64,000 bases of DNA from Phytopseudomonas flavescens (GCF_900100535.1 NZ_FNDG01000021.1:53737-117736), one strand, 5' to 3'; shown: positions 15,997 through 25,457, counted from the first letter of the stretch. The notes: generated from the letters alone by a model not told the origin. Made by a program: numbers and translations.

Positions 15997-17691
15997 TCAG
16001 CGGGGCGCTGGCACATCGCTGCTGCCGATACCCCGCGGGTCGCTGGCCGCCTCCACTTCGCCGCTGGCCTTGTTCCAACGCAGCACCTGCTGGTTGCCAT
16101 ATTCCCGATCCAGTTTCAGCAGGCGATGGCCGCGTGCCTGCAGGTCGGCGATCTGCGCGGCGCTGAAGGCCTGTGGCTCGTGCTCGATGACGTCCGGCAG
16201 GTACTGGTGGTGATAGCGCGGCACTGCTGGCCAGTGGGCGATCGGCTGGCCGTCCAGGTAGTCGAGGATCGACAGCAGCACCATGCTCGGAATGCGGCTG
16301 CCGCCTGGCGTGCCGAAGCTGGTGAGCTCGCTGGGGCTTTCCACGAAGGTCGGGCTCATGCTCGACAGCGGCCGCTTGCCGCCAGCGATGGCATTGGCGC
16401 GGCTGCCGGCCAGGCCGTAGGCGTTGGCCCCTGCAGGGTCGGCGGCGAAGTCGTCCATTTCATCGTTGAGCAGCACGCCAGTACCGGGCACGGTGAAGGC
16501 GGCGCCGAACGGCAGGTTGATCGACAGGGTGGCGCTCACCGCGTTGCCGTTGGCGTCCAGGACGGTGAAGTGGGTGGTGTGGTCGCCTTCCTTCCAGCGA
16601 CCGGCGGGCGGCAGCTGGTTGCTGGGTGTGGCGCGCTGCGGATCGATGCCGTCACTCAGGCGTTGCAGGTAATCCGGGTTGAGCAGGCGGGCGGTCGGGC
16701 TGTCGACGAAATCCGGGTCGCCCAACAGCCCTCGATCCCGATAGGCCCGGCGCAAGGTCTCCACCACCAGATGGCTACGCTGCAGCGGATCGGCCTCGCG
16801 CCAGTGCAGGCGCTGCAGCATCAGTAGGCTCTGCGCCAGGGCCAGGCCGCCGGCTGAAGGCGGTGGCGCGCTGATCAGCTCACGGCCTTCGCTCAGCGGC
16901 ACCCGCAGGGGTTGGCGGTGCACGACGCGGTAGTCGGTCAGATCCTGGTGCGTCCAGATGCCGCCCGCGGCGCGCACGCCTGCCACCAGACGCTCGGCCA
17001 GCGGTCCCGCATAGAAGCCCTGGCGACCTTCGCGTGCGAGCGCCAGCAGGGTTTCGGCCAGCTCCGGCTGGCGCAGCAGCGTACCCTCCGCGGGCACCGC
17101 CGCGCCGCGCAGAAACAGCCGGGCGGTTTCCGCATCGTCGCGCATGGCTGCCAGGCGCATTTCGGCGCGCTCGCGGTACACGCGGTCGACCGGGAAACCT
17201 TCGCGGGCCAGGCGGATGGCCGGGGCCAGGCTGTCGCGCAACGGCAGGCGACCGTGTTGCTCAGCCAGTTCGACCAGCGCCGCAGGCAGGCCCGGAATGG
17301 CTGCGGCGAGCGCGCCATCGCGTGACAGCGCCGTCTGTACCTGTCCATCGCGTCGATAGAGGTCGGCATGCGCAGCGCCAGGCGCGCGTTCGCGGGCGTC
17401 GAGAAAATCGTAGTGGCCGTCGGCGTTGCGCAGCAGGAAGAAACCGCCGCCGCCGAGCCCTGAACCGTAGGGTTCCACCACCGCCAGGGCGGCACTGATG
17501 GCGACGCTGGCGTCGAAGGCGTTACCGCCCAGCGCCAAGGTTTCCCGGCCGGCGACGGTGGCGGCCGGGTGCGCTGTGGCGATCGCGCTGCGAGCGGGTT
17601 GTTCGCTGGCCTGCAGGGCGAGGCTGCACAGCAGCAACAGCGCGTTGAAGAGTACCGACGTGGCGTATCGACCGCGGGGAGAGCGACTCAC
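15997..17691 (-). CDS. ggt: Gamma-glutamyltransferase (Ntn hydrolase)
   Basis: Periplasmic enzyme of 564 aa that cleaves or transfers gamma-glutamyl groups, for example from glutathione. A hydrophobic signal segment lies at about residues 11-28 (TSVLFNALLLLCSLALQA). Conserved blocks are YGSGLGGGGFFLL and the autoprocessing site DHTTHFTV, making Thr372 the probable N-terminal nucleophile of the small subunit. PLSSMSPTFV and GTPGGSRIPSMV form the oxyanion and binding regions. The start is a GTG at 17691, directly abutting the ferredoxin stop codon, with AAGG 6 nt ahead, so translation is probably coupled. It converges on the AraC-type gene, whose end is 15 bp away, marking one boundary of the nitrile island. 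Confidence 0.93.
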   Translation of the reverse strand: MSRSPRGRYATSVLFNALLLLCSLALQASEQPARSAIATAHPAATVAGRETLALGGNAFDASVAISAALAVVEPYGSGLGGGGFFLLRNADGHYDFLDARERAPGAAHADLYRRDGQVQTALSRDGALAAAIPGLPAALVELAEQHGRLPLRDSLAPAIRLAREGFPVDRVYRERAEMRLAAMRDDAETARLFLRGAAVPAEGTLLRQPELAETLLALAREGRQGFYAGPLAERLVAGVRAAGGIWTHQDLTDYRVVHRQPLRVPLSEGRELISAPPPSAGGLALAQSLLMLQRLHWREADPLQRSHLVVETLRRAYRDRGLLGDPDFVDSPTARLLNPDYLQRLSDGIDPQRATPSNQLPPAGRWKEGDHTTHFTVLDANGNAVSATLSINLPFGAAFTVPGTGVLLNDEMDDFAADPAGANAYGLAGSRANAIAGGKRPLSSMSPTFVESPSELTSFGTPGGSRIPSMVLLSILDYLDGQPIAHWPAVPRYHHQYLPDVIEHEPQAFSAAQIADLQARGHRLLKLDREYGNQQVLRWNKASGEVEAASDPRGIGSSDVPAPR

Positions 17692-17943
17692 TCAGGCCTT
17701 GCCGGTAAGGATCTGGTATTTCTCCATCAGTTGCTCCTTGCTCTCGACGTTGTTCTCGTCGAGGGGAATGCAGTCCACCGGGCAGACCTGCTGGCACTGT
17801 GGCTCGTCGTAATGGCCTACGCACTCGGTGCACAGGCTGGGGTCGATCACGTAGATCTCCTCACCCTGGGAGATCGCCGCGTTCGGGCACTCGGGTTCGC
17901 AGACGTCGCAGTTGATGCAATCGTCGGTGATGATCAGGGACAT
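17692..17943 (-). CDS. fdx: Ferredoxin with two [4Fe-4S] clusters (YfhL/Fdx type)
   Basis: Ferredoxin of 83 aa beginning MSLIITDDCINCDVCEPECP. Cluster motifs are CxxCxxCxxxCP near residues 9-20 and CTEC plus CQQVCP near 38-55, with the short insertion typical of the Allochromatium-type 2[4Fe-4S] ferredoxins. The C-terminal helix extension (ESKEQLMEKYQILTGKA) is also characteristic. The start is the ATG at 17943; a longer open frame upstream is not conserved in kind. It abuts ggt downstream and lies between coaD and ggt, as in P. aeruginosa. The redox partner is unknown. Confidence 0.93.
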   Translation of the reverse strand: MSLIITDDCINCDVCEPECPNAAISQGEEIYVIDPSLCTECVGHYDEPQCQQVCPVDCIPLDENNVESKEQLMEKYQILTGKA

Positions 17944-18095
17944 GAAGGGCGCGCTCCTGCCGGGCCATTGGCCGCGACACATTCAAACAGGAATGCAGGA
18001 TTGTGCCGGATTGTCACCGCCAGCGCACGCTCGGGCGCCGTACGGAACGACGCCCCTGCACTGCGTGTGGGATTGCCGGCGTGCTGCCGCCGGGA

Positions 18096-18578
18096 TCACT
18101 GTGCCTTGAAGCGTTCGCTCAGGGCTTGGGCCACGGCAGGATGGACGAACTTGGTGATGTCGCCGCCGAGATTGGCGATTTCCCGTACCAGGGTGGAGGA
18201 GATGAACGAGTACTTCTCCGACGGGGTGAGAAACAGGCTTTCCACGTCCGGTGCCAATTGGCGGTTCATGTTGGCCAGCTGGAACTCGTATTCGAAGTCC
18301 GACACCGCACGCAGGCCGCGCAGCAGCACGTTGGCACCCTGCTCCTTGGCGAACGAGGCGAGCAGCGTGGAAAAGCCGATCACTTCGACGTTGGGCAGGT
18401 GCCGGGTGACTTCACGGGCCAGTTCCACACGTTGTTCGAGCGAGAACAGCGGGTTCTTCCTCGGGCTGGCGGCGACCGCGATGACCACACTGTCGAACAG
18501 GCGCGAGGCGCGCTCGACCAGATCGCCGTGCCCCTTGGTAATGGGGTCGAAGGTGCCTGGGTATAACACTCGATTCAT
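18096..18578 (-). CDS. coaD: Phosphopantetheine adenylyltransferase
   Basis: Enzyme of 160 aa that transfers AMP from ATP to 4'-phosphopantetheine, the penultimate step of coenzyme A synthesis. The nucleotidyltransferase signature PGTFDPITKGH stands at the N-terminus, followed by AVAASPRKNP, the conserved LRGLRAVSDFEYEFQLANMN and the C-terminal ISSTLVREIA. The ATG at 18578 gives the canonical MNRVLYPGTFDP start; the upstream open frame does not. Length agrees with the hexameric family enzymes. It is 152 bp upstream of fdx on the same strand. Confidence 0.97.
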   Translation of the reverse strand: MNRVLYPGTFDPITKGHGDLVERASRLFDSVVIAVAASPRKNPLFSLEQRVELAREVTRHLPNVEVIGFSTLLASFAKEQGANVLLRGLRAVSDFEYEFQLANMNRQLAPDVESLFLTPSEKYSFISSTLVREIANLGGDITKFVHPAVAQALSERFKAQ

Positions 18579-18699
18579 CGTGACGTCCTGGCGGGAGCGT
18601 TGGGGACTCGGATGGTAGCGCAGCACGCCGGGGCGGGCCAAGTCGATGGCCTGCCCGGCGCTGCGGATGTGGGCGTTAATCGCGCTGGCGCAGCGCTCG

Positions 18700-20127
18700 T
18701 CAACGGATGAACAACCGGTAGACCAGGCGCTGCAGCGCCTTGCCGTATGGCGGGTAGATCAGCCGTGCGGAGTTGAAGCGTGGCTTGACCAGCACACCCT
18801 TGGCCTTGCTGAAGGTCAGAAAGCCCTCGTGACCGTGGTAGTGGCCCATGCCCGAGGCGCCGACGCCGCCGAAGGGCATGTCGTCCTGAGCGGCGTGCAG
18901 CAGGGTGTCGTTCAGGCACACGCCACCGGAGTGACTATGGTGGAGCACGTGGTGCTGCTCGCGGCGGTTGTAGCCGAAATAGTACAGCGCCAGAGGCCGC
19001 GGGCGTGCGGCGATGTAGGCCAGTGCATCGTCGAGCCGGTCGTAGGGCACGACCGGCAGCAGCGGGCCGAAGATTTCGTCCTGCATCACAAGCATGCTGT
19101 CGTCGACGTTCAGCAGCAGGCTAGGCGGCATGCGCCGGTCCGCGCATTCGGCGGCCAGTGGAATCACCATCGCGCCCTTGTCACGGGCGTCGTTCAGGTA
19201 ACCGAGCAGGCGCTGCTGCTGGCGTGCATTGATGATGCTGGTGTAGTCCGGGTTGCCCTCGACCTGTGGATAGAAACGCTGCACCGCACGGCGATAGGCA
19301 TCGACGAAGCCCTCCAGTCGCTGGCGCGGCACCAGCACGTAGTCGGGGGCCACGCAGGTCTGCCCGGCGTTCAGGGTCTTGCCGAAGGCGATGCGTTCGG
19401 CGGCGTGTTCCAGCGGCACGTCGGCGGAGACCAGGGCGGGGGATTTGCCGCCCAGCTCCAGGGTCACCGGGGTCAGGTTCTCGGCGGCGGCACGCATCAC
19501 CTGGCGGCCGATATGGGTGGCGCCGGTGAACAGCAGATGATCGAACGGCAGCTTCGCGAAGGCCATGCCGACATCGGCCTCGCCGAGCACCACGCTGACC
19601 AGGTCGTCCGGGAAGATACCCGCCAGCATGTCCTTGAGGCGCTGCGACGTCTGCGGGGTGGCTTCGCTGAGCTTGAGCATCACCCGGTTGCCGGCGGCCA
19701 GTGCGCCGACCAGTGGGGCGATGGCGAGAAGCAGCGGGTAGTTCCACGGCACGATGATGCCGATCACACCCAGCGGCTGATAGATCACCCGAGCCGAGGC
19801 GGGCATGAAGGGCAGGCCGACACACCGTCGCGAGGGCTTCATCCAGCGGCGCAGGCGTTTGCGTGTGTAGCGGATGCCGTGCACGGCGGGCAGCATTTCG
19901 GCGAGCCGGGTTTCATCGACGCTGCGATTGCCGAAGTCCTCGCTGATGCAGCGAACCAGTTGGTCCTGATCGCTGAGCAGGCGCGCCTTGAGGCTGTCGA
20001 GCCAGGCGATGCGCTGTTCGGCCGAGGGCATCGGGTTGGCCATGAAGGCCTCGCGCTGTGCCTGAAAGCGCTGTTGCAGGGCATCGATTTGCTGCTCGCT
20101 CTGCACGAAACCGGGGTTGTCGACCAT
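18700..20127 (-). CDS. Coniferyl-aldehyde-dehydrogenase-type aldehyde dehydrogenase
   Basis: NAD(P)-dependent aldehyde dehydrogenase of 475 aa. The catalytic Cys258 lies in NAGQTCVAPDYV and the general-base Glu224 in TLELGGKSP. The cofactor loop includes IVPWNYP (Asn129) and FTGATHIG. The overall pattern, with KPSRRCVGLPFMPASARVIYQPLGVIGII and a C-terminal GVGASGMGHYHGHEGF, matches the coniferyl aldehyde dehydrogenase (CalB-like) subfamily, many members of which act on aliphatic or aromatic aldehydes. The true substrate cannot be deduced. It lies 11 bp downstream of the hydrolase gene and is probably co-transcribed with it. Confidence 0.88.
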   Translation of the reverse strand: MVDNPGFVQSEQQIDALQQRFQAQREAFMANPMPSAEQRIAWLDSLKARLLSDQDQLVRCISEDFGNRSVDETRLAEMLPAVHGIRYTRKRLRRWMKPSRRCVGLPFMPASARVIYQPLGVIGIIVPWNYPLLLAIAPLVGALAAGNRVMLKLSEATPQTSQRLKDMLAGIFPDDLVSVVLGEADVGMAFAKLPFDHLLFTGATHIGRQVMRAAAENLTPVTLELGGKSPALVSADVPLEHAAERIAFGKTLNAGQTCVAPDYVLVPRQRLEGFVDAYRRAVQRFYPQVEGNPDYTSIINARQQQRLLGYLNDARDKGAMVIPLAAECADRRMPPSLLLNVDDSMLVMQDEIFGPLLPVVPYDRLDDALAYIAARPRPLALYYFGYNRREQHHVLHHSHSGGVCLNDTLLHAAQDDMPFGGVGASGMGHYHGHEGFLTFSKAKGVLVKPRFNSARLIYPPYGKALQRLVYRLFIR

Positions 20128-20138
20128 GCCTGGCTCCT

Positions 20139-21167
20139 CTACGAACCGATCGGGGTGGAGGCGCTGGGTTGGAGGCGCTGATCCATCGCCAGCAGCCAGG
20201 CAGGGATGCGCCGCTCCAGGTAGTAACCGGGCTGGCGCGCGGTGCCGTCGATGAAGCCCACATGGCCGCCCCTGGCGTGCAGTTCGAAGGTGATGCAGGG
20301 CGCCAGCTCATCGGCCTCGGGCAGGCTGTGGGGGTATACGAACGGGTCGTCGCTGGACTGGATCAGCAGCGTTGGCGTCCGGATGCGCCCCAGGTAATAG
20401 CGGCTCGAGGAACGGCGATAGTAGTCTTCGGCGTTTTCGAAACCGTGCAGCGGCGCGGTGATGCGGCCGTCGAAATCCCAGAAGGTACGCATGCCGTCCA
20501 GCGGGCCGAGCTTTTCCAGGATCGACAGGCGGTCTGCCTGGCCCTGGTGGGCGAACAGGCGCTGCTTGTCCTTCACGTAGGCGACCATGGCGCGCATGAA
20601 GTGGGCCTGGTACACCCGTGAGAACCCTACGCCGATACGGTCCGCGCACTGATCGAGGCGAAACGGTACCGACACCGCAGTGGCACCCTGCAGGCCGCTT
20701 TCGGCGCCGCTCTCGCCGAGGTACTTGAGCAACACGTTGCCGCCCAGCGAGTAGCCCACTGCATAGAGCGGCGCCATGGGGCGTTTGGCGCGCAGGTGAC
20801 GCACGGTTTCGGCAAGGTCTTCGCTGGCCCCGGAGTGATAGCCGCGCGGCAGCAGGTTGGGCTCGCCCGAGCAGCCACGCCAGTTGAGCGCCACGCTGGC
20901 CCAGCCCTGGATTGCCAGTTGCCGCTGCAGGCCGAGCACGTAATGGGAGCTCGATGAACCGGTCAGGCCATGCAGCACCAGCACCAGCGGGGCATGGGCG
21001 TCGTGGGGGCCGTGCCAGTCGAGGTCGAGGAAGTCACCGTCCTCCAGCCACAGGCGCTCGCGTTGCCGCTCGAGAACCGGTGGGCGACGGCATAGCGAGC
21101 CCCACAGCGTTTGCAGATGCGGCCCCGACAGCCACCAGGCGGGGGCGAAGCGCGGTGTGCTGGTCAT
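20139..21167 (-). CDS. YheT-type alpha/beta hydrolase
   Basis: Cytoplasmic alpha/beta-hydrolase of 342 aa of the YheT/ABHD family, probably an esterase. LVLHGLTGSSSSHYVLGLQ forms the oxyanion region. The nucleophile elbow is YAVGYSLGGNVLLKYLGE (serine in GYSLGG). The acid appears in LLIQSSDDPFV and the base in ARGGHVGFIDG. The N-terminal PRFAPAWWLSGPHLQTLWGSL is typical. The start was placed at 21167 (MTSTPRF), where the family homology begins. Upstream, a gap of 22 bp separates it from the SUKH-like gene. Confidence 0.88.
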   Translation of the reverse strand: MTSTPRFAPAWWLSGPHLQTLWGSLCRRPPVLERQRERLWLEDGDFLDLDWHGPHDAHAPLVLVLHGLTGSSSSHYVLGLQRQLAIQGWASVALNWRGCSGEPNLLPRGYHSGASEDLAETVRHLRAKRPMAPLYAVGYSLGGNVLLKYLGESGAESGLQGATAVSVPFRLDQCADRIGVGFSRVYQAHFMRAMVAYVKDKQRLFAHQGQADRLSILEKLGPLDGMRTFWDFDGRITAPLHGFENAEDYYRRSSSRYYLGRIRTPTLLIQSSDDPFVYPHSLPEADELAPCITFELHARGGHVGFIDGTARQPGYYLERRIPAWLLAMDQRLQPSASTPIGS

Positions 21168-21189
21168 CGGCAGACGCCTGGCACGCTCA

Positions 21190-21756
21190 TTACCAGTCGA
21201 ACTCTTCAGCCAGCGCCTGTGCTGCCGAGCGTTCGCCCAGCAGAGGTTGCAGGGCATCGATCAGGCGTTCGCGATGCGCCGGGTTGACGCTGTCGTCGTC
21301 GAGAAAGATGTCGTCGCCGGCGCTGGCCCACACCGCATCGAAGCAGGCCAGGCAGGCAATCATCTGTTCCAGCCCGCTGAACACCGGCGAGGGCTGCCAG
21401 CCGCCCGCCCCGTGGCGGTCGTGCAGTACCTTGCCGCTGCTTATCTCGAAAATGAACGGATCGCCGCCCTGGTCGGCCACCACCAGCCAGTCATCGTGCC
21501 AGTCCATCAGGCGTTCGCCGCTCACACCGTGCCAGCGGTAGCCGGCCTGCAGTTTCCACAGGCGGCTCAACGAGGGAATGAAAAAGGGATTGCCTGCTGT
21601 TTCCAGGGTGCAGTCGTGGGGGCCGATCTTGCGGTAGAAGCGCGCGAGATCGGCAGGCAGGGGAATTTCGCCCTGCCACTCGTCAGCGGCCTGCTCACGC
21701 AGATCCAGGCCCTGATCGACAAGGGCCTGGCGCAGTACCCGAGTGGACTCATGCAT
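21190..21756 (-). CDS. Small cytoplasmic protein, possibly SMI1/KNR4 (SUKH)-like
   Basis: Protein of 188 aa with no signal or membrane segment. PLPADLARFYRKIGPHDCTLET, followed by FFIPSLSRLWKLQAGYRW and DWLVVADQGGDPFIFEISSGKVL, has the layout of SMI1/KNR4-fold proteins, which bind partner proteins or toxins. That assignment is by pattern only. The C-terminus is acidic. The ATG at 21756 overlaps the rsmD stop codon region by 8 bp, so it is translationally coupled to rsmD. No toxin or immunity context is present, which argues for a housekeeping role. Confidence 0.68.
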   Translation of the reverse strand: MHESTRVLRQALVDQGLDLREQAADEWQGEIPLPADLARFYRKIGPHDCTLETAGNPFFIPSLSRLWKLQAGYRWHGVSGERLMDWHDDWLVVADQGGDPFIFEISSGKVLHDRHGAGGWQPSPVFSGLEQMIACLACFDAVWASAGDDIFLDDDSVNPAHRERLIDALQPLLGERSAAQALAEEFDW

Positions 21757-22354
21757 GGCTGCGCTGCCACAGTGCGTAGTGCACCTGGCCGGCTTTCTGT
21801 TCACGGTGCAGGCGCCAGTTGCCGGGCATGCCCAGGCTCGACGGCGGCTGCTCGCTCTCGGTATAGACCCAGGCATCGTCGGCCAGCCAGCCGCGCCGTT
21901 CGAGCAGTTCACAGGCTGGCAGGAGCAGGTCCTGGCCGAACGGTGGGTCGAGAAACACCAGATCGAAGGGTGCAGGGAGCTGGCTCTGCAGGTAAGCGAG
22001 CGCATCGCTCTGCAGCACCTGGCCGTTATCGCAGCGCAGGGTCGCCAGATGACCGCGCAGGCTGTTCACCGCTGCCGGGTTGATATCCAGTGCCAGGGCG
22101 CTGCCCGCTCCACGTGACAGGGCCTCGAGAAACAGCGCGCCGCTGCCGGCGAACGGATCGAGGACCTTGGCCGCTTCGACGTAGGGGGCCAGCCAGTTGA
22201 ACAGGGTTTCCCGCACGCGGTTGGGCGTCGGGCGCAAGCCGTGGGCCATGGGAAAGCCGAACTGCCGGCTGCGCCATTGACCAGCGATGATGCGCAACTG
22301 CCCGTCGCCACCATGGGCGACGGGTGGCTTGGCGGGAGTGGGTCGTCTGGCCAT
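21749..22354 (-). CDS. rsmD: 16S rRNA m2G966 methyltransferase
   Basis: SAM-dependent enzyme of 201 aa methylating N2 of G966 in 16S rRNA. Conserved parts are LRIIAGQWRSRQF, RPTPNRVRETLFNWL, the SAM motif VLDPFAGSGALFLEALSRGA and the catalytic FLDPPF. Its start overlaps the stop codon of the upstream M16 peptidase gene by one base (TGATG). The downstream gene overlaps its end. The chain M16-M16-rsmD-hypothetical therefore looks like one operon. Confidence 0.95.
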   Translation of the reverse strand: MARRPTPAKPPVAHGGDGQLRIIAGQWRSRQFGFPMAHGLRPTPNRVRETLFNWLAPYVEAAKVLDPFAGSGALFLEALSRGAGSALALDINPAAVNSLRGHLATLRCDNGQVLQSDALAYLQSQLPAPFDLVFLDPPFGQDLLLPACELLERRGWLADDAWVYTESEQPPSSLGMPGNWRLHREQKAGQVHYALWQRSHA

Positions 22355-23844
22355 CAGTGCTCCGGAACGCCGGTCGGCAATTCGACTGGCTTGTCGGTGG
22401 GCGGCGGCAGCTCCTTCTGTTCGACCTTTGGTCCGGCCGTGACGATCACCAGCGCTTCGGGGTCGAGGTGCTTGGCCATGGCGGTTTTCACCTGCTCGAC
22501 GCTGAGCGCCTGCACCTGGGCCATGAAGTCTTCCAGATAGGTCAGCGGCAGGTCGTAGAAGCCGATGGCGCCGAGCTGGCCGACGATGGCGGCGTTACTC
22601 GCGGTGGACAGTGGGAAGCTGCCGGCCGTCTCGCGCTTGGCCGCGTCCAGCTCCTCCTGGGTCGGGCCGTTGGCGATGAACTCGCCGAGCAGGTCCTTGA
22701 CCAGCTGCAGGGTGCCATCGCTGAGCTCGGCACGGGTTTGCAGGTTGATCATGAACGGGCCGCGAGCCTGCATGGCGCTGAAGCCGGAGTAGACACCGTA
22801 GGTCAGGCCGCGCTTCTCGCGCACCTCGGTCATCAGCCGGGTACCGAAACCACCGCCGCCGAACACCTGATTGCCCAGGTACAGCGCGGCGTAATCCGGG
22901 TCCAGGCGGTCGATACCGAGCTGGGCGATCAGCAGGTGGGTCTGGTTGGACGGAAAATCGATGTGGGTCAGGCCGGCTTTCGGCTCCTCGGGAGCGATGG
23001 TCTTGGCCAGCGCCGGGCCCTTGGGCAGTGCAGCGGAGACCTCCGCGGCCATGGCCTCGGCTTCTTCCCGAGACAGATCGCCGACCAGCGCGATCACCGC
23101 ATTGCCGGCGGCATAGGCCTTGGCATGGAAGGCCTGCAGCTGTTCGCGGCTGATGCCGGGAACCGAAGTGGGGGTGCCTTCGCTGGGATGACCATACGGG
23201 TGGTTGCCGTAGAGGCGCTCGAACAGCTCGAGGCTGGCCAGCTTGCCGGGGTTCTGCTTCTGGAACTCGAAGCCAGCGAGTACCTGATTCTTGATACGCG
23301 CCAGGGAATCGGCGGGGAAGGTCGGCTGACCGATCACCTGCTCGAACAGCTGCAGAGCCGGCTGGCGCTGCTCTGCCGCGCTGAGGCTACGCAGGCTGGT
23401 CACGGCCATGTCGCGGTAGGCACCATTGCCGAATTCGGCGCCGAGGCTTTCGAAGCCCGCTGCGATGGCGCCGACGTCCTTGCCGGGTACGCCTTCGTTG
23501 AGCATGGCGTTGGTCAGCATGGCCAGGCCCTGCACGTCACCATCCTGGCTGCTGCCAGCGGCATAGGTCAGGCGCAGGTCGAACATCGGCAGCTCGCGGG
23601 CTTCCACGAACAGCACCTTGGCGCCTTCGGCGGTCTGCCAGCTCTGGATGTCGAGCTTGCGCCGCTCGGGCGCCTTGCCGTCCAGCTCGGCCAGGGATTG
23701 CAACTGGGTGTCATCGCTCTTCGGCGCGTCGGCAGTGGCCGGTGCGGCGTCAGGGGAGCGCTGCACGGTGAAGGTCAGGGCCACCAGCAGGGCGATCAGG
23801 ACCAGCCCCAGCAGGGCGTAGCGCGGGCCGTTACGCTTACTCAT
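22354..23844 (-). CDS. M16-family peptidase homologue lacking the zinc motif
   Basis: Protein of 496 aa with an N-terminal membrane anchor (about residues 9-29, YALLGLVLIALLVALTFTV) and a periplasmic M16 (pitrilysin) fold. The position of the HxxEH motif is occupied by GLAMLTNAMLNEG, so the zinc ligands are missing. It is therefore probably the regulatory partner of the active peptidase encoded directly upstream. The R/Y pair near the C-terminal domain is retained (VREKRGLTYGVYSGF). The start ATG at 23844 overlaps the upstream gene by 8 bp, giving strong coupling. Such pairs are common in pseudomonads. Confidence 0.9.
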   Translation of the reverse strand: MSKRNGPRYALLGLVLIALLVALTFTVQRSPDAAPATADAPKSDDTQLQSLAELDGKAPERRKLDIQSWQTAEGAKVLFVEARELPMFDLRLTYAAGSSQDGDVQGLAMLTNAMLNEGVPGKDVGAIAAGFESLGAEFGNGAYRDMAVTSLRSLSAAEQRQPALQLFEQVIGQPTFPADSLARIKNQVLAGFEFQKQNPGKLASLELFERLYGNHPYGHPSEGTPTSVPGISREQLQAFHAKAYAAGNAVIALVGDLSREEAEAMAAEVSAALPKGPALAKTIAPEEPKAGLTHIDFPSNQTHLLIAQLGIDRLDPDYAALYLGNQVFGGGGFGTRLMTEVREKRGLTYGVYSGFSAMQARGPFMINLQTRAELSDGTLQLVKDLLGEFIANGPTQEELDAAKRETAGSFPLSTASNAAIVGQLGAIGFYDLPLTYLEDFMAQVQALSVEQVKTAMAKHLDPEALVIVTAGPKVEQKELPPPTDKPVELPTGVPEH

Positions 23845-25192
23845 CGCGCTTCTCCTCGGGCAGTACGTGGGCGACGCTGAGGCGGTCGCGGGTGAAATAG
23901 GTCTTGGCGGCATTCTGGATATCGGCCGGGGTCACGGCTTCCAGTTCGGCCAGTTCCTGGTCGATCAGTTGCCAGGACAGGCCAACGGTTTCCAGCTGGC
24001 CGATGGCGGTGGCCTGGCTGGTGATCGAGTCGCGGTCGTAGACCAGCCCGGCGATCAGCTGGGCGCGCACGCGGGCCAGCTCTTCGGCCGACGGCGGGTT
24101 CTTCTGCAGGTCTTGCAGCTCGCGCCAGATACCCGCTTCGGTCTGCTCCAGGGTCTTGCCGGTTTGCACGTTGGGTGTGGCGGAGACCATGAACAGGCTG
24201 TCGCCGCGGGTGTAGCCGTTGTACCAGGCGCCTGCCCCGGAAACCAGTTCCTGGCCGCGCTCCAGGCGGGTTGCCAGGCGCGCGCTGTAGCCGCCGTCGA
24301 GCAGGGCGGCGATCAGGCGCAGGGCATGCACCTCGCGCGGCGCCTTGGCGGTGGGCAGCCCGGGTACGTTGAAGCCCATCATCAGGCTCGGCAACTGGGT
24401 CTTGAGGTGCAGGGTGATGCGTCGTTCGCCCGGCGCCGGCAGTTCCAGCGGAATCTTGGCAGCCGGTACTTCACGCTTGGGGATCGCGCCGAAGTAGCGC
24501 TGGGCGAGGGCCTTGACCGCATCCGGGGTCACGTCGCCGACCACCACCAGGGTGGCGTTGTTGGGCACGTACCAGGTCTGATACCAGTGGCGCAGTTCAT
24601 CCACGCTCATGCGGTCGAGGTCGGCCATCCAGCCGATGGTCGGGATGCTGTAGCCGCTGGCCGGGTAGGCCATGGCCTTGAAGCGTTCGAAGGCCAGGCC
24701 CGAGGGCTTGTCGTCGGTGCGCAGACGGCGCTCTTCCTTGATCACCTCGATCTCGCGGGAGAACTCGTCGGCCGGCAGGCGCAGGCTGGCCAGGCGGTCC
24801 GCTTCCAGTTCGAAGGCGACGCCCAGGCGATCGCTGGCCAGCACCTGGTAATAGGCGGTGTAGTCATCGCTGGTGAAGGCGTTCTCTTCGGCGCCCAGGT
24901 CGCGCAGCACCCGTGAAGCTTCGCCCGGGCCGAGCTTGCGGCTGCCCTTGAACATCATGTGTTCCAGGGCGTGGGACAGCCCGGTCTGGCCGGCGGTCTC
25001 GTAGCTCGAACCCACCTTGTACCAGAGCTGGGACACCACCACCGGGGCGCGATGATCCTCGCGGACGACGACCTTGAGGCCGTTGTCGAGGGTGAATTCA
25101 TGGGTCGGTTGCGGCGCCGCGGCCTGGACTGCCAGGGGCAGGGCGCAGGCTAACAGCAGGCCGGCGAGATGGCGGGCAAGTGAACTGGACAA
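23837..25192 (-). CDS. M16-family zinc peptidase (active partner)
   Basis: Periplasmic metallopeptidase of 451 aa. The inverted zinc motif is HALEH (residues about 67-71, in GLSHALEHMMFKGS) with the distal Glu in the EENAFTSDDYTAYY region. I place the start at a TTG (25192) because GAGGAG lies 6 nt upstream and the product then begins with a clean signal peptide (MSSSLARHLAGLLLACALPLAVQA). A GTG at 25237 would give a 466-aa protein with a Pro/Arg-rich tail ahead of the signal and is less likely. It is divergent from ftsY. Confidence 0.88.
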   Translation of the reverse strand: MSSSLARHLAGLLLACALPLAVQAAAPQPTHEFTLDNGLKVVVREDHRAPVVVSQLWYKVGSSYETAGQTGLSHALEHMMFKGSRKLGPGEASRVLRDLGAEENAFTSDDYTAYYQVLASDRLGVAFELEADRLASLRLPADEFSREIEVIKEERRLRTDDKPSGLAFERFKAMAYPASGYSIPTIGWMADLDRMSVDELRHWYQTWYVPNNATLVVVGDVTPDAVKALAQRYFGAIPKREVPAAKIPLELPAPGERRITLHLKTQLPSLMMGFNVPGLPTAKAPREVHALRLIAALLDGGYSARLATRLERGQELVSGAGAWYNGYTRGDSLFMVSATPNVQTGKTLEQTEAGIWRELQDLQKNPPSAEELARVRAQLIAGLVYDRDSITSQATAIGQLETVGLSWQLIDQELAELEAVTPADIQNAAKTYFTRDRLSVAHVLPEEKRDE

Positions 25193-25457
25193 ACCTCTCT
25201 CCTCGTTGAACCACGGCGGGCGTGGCGATTGCGGCACGGGTGGGCCGCGTTGATGCAGGATGCTCGCGCATCGCCAGACGGCGCGCTTGGCTTCGCCCTG
25301 AGCGGTGCGGAGGTGCTAGGATACGCATCCGTTTTACCGGCGACCACGTCTGTGCTGCGATGGTGTGCGAATCCCCCGCGCGCCTGCCGCCAAGCACTGC
25401 CCTCAGCCCGACCGTGCGAGGGCCATGGCGTTCGCCCCTCTGAGATAGCCGTCCTCC

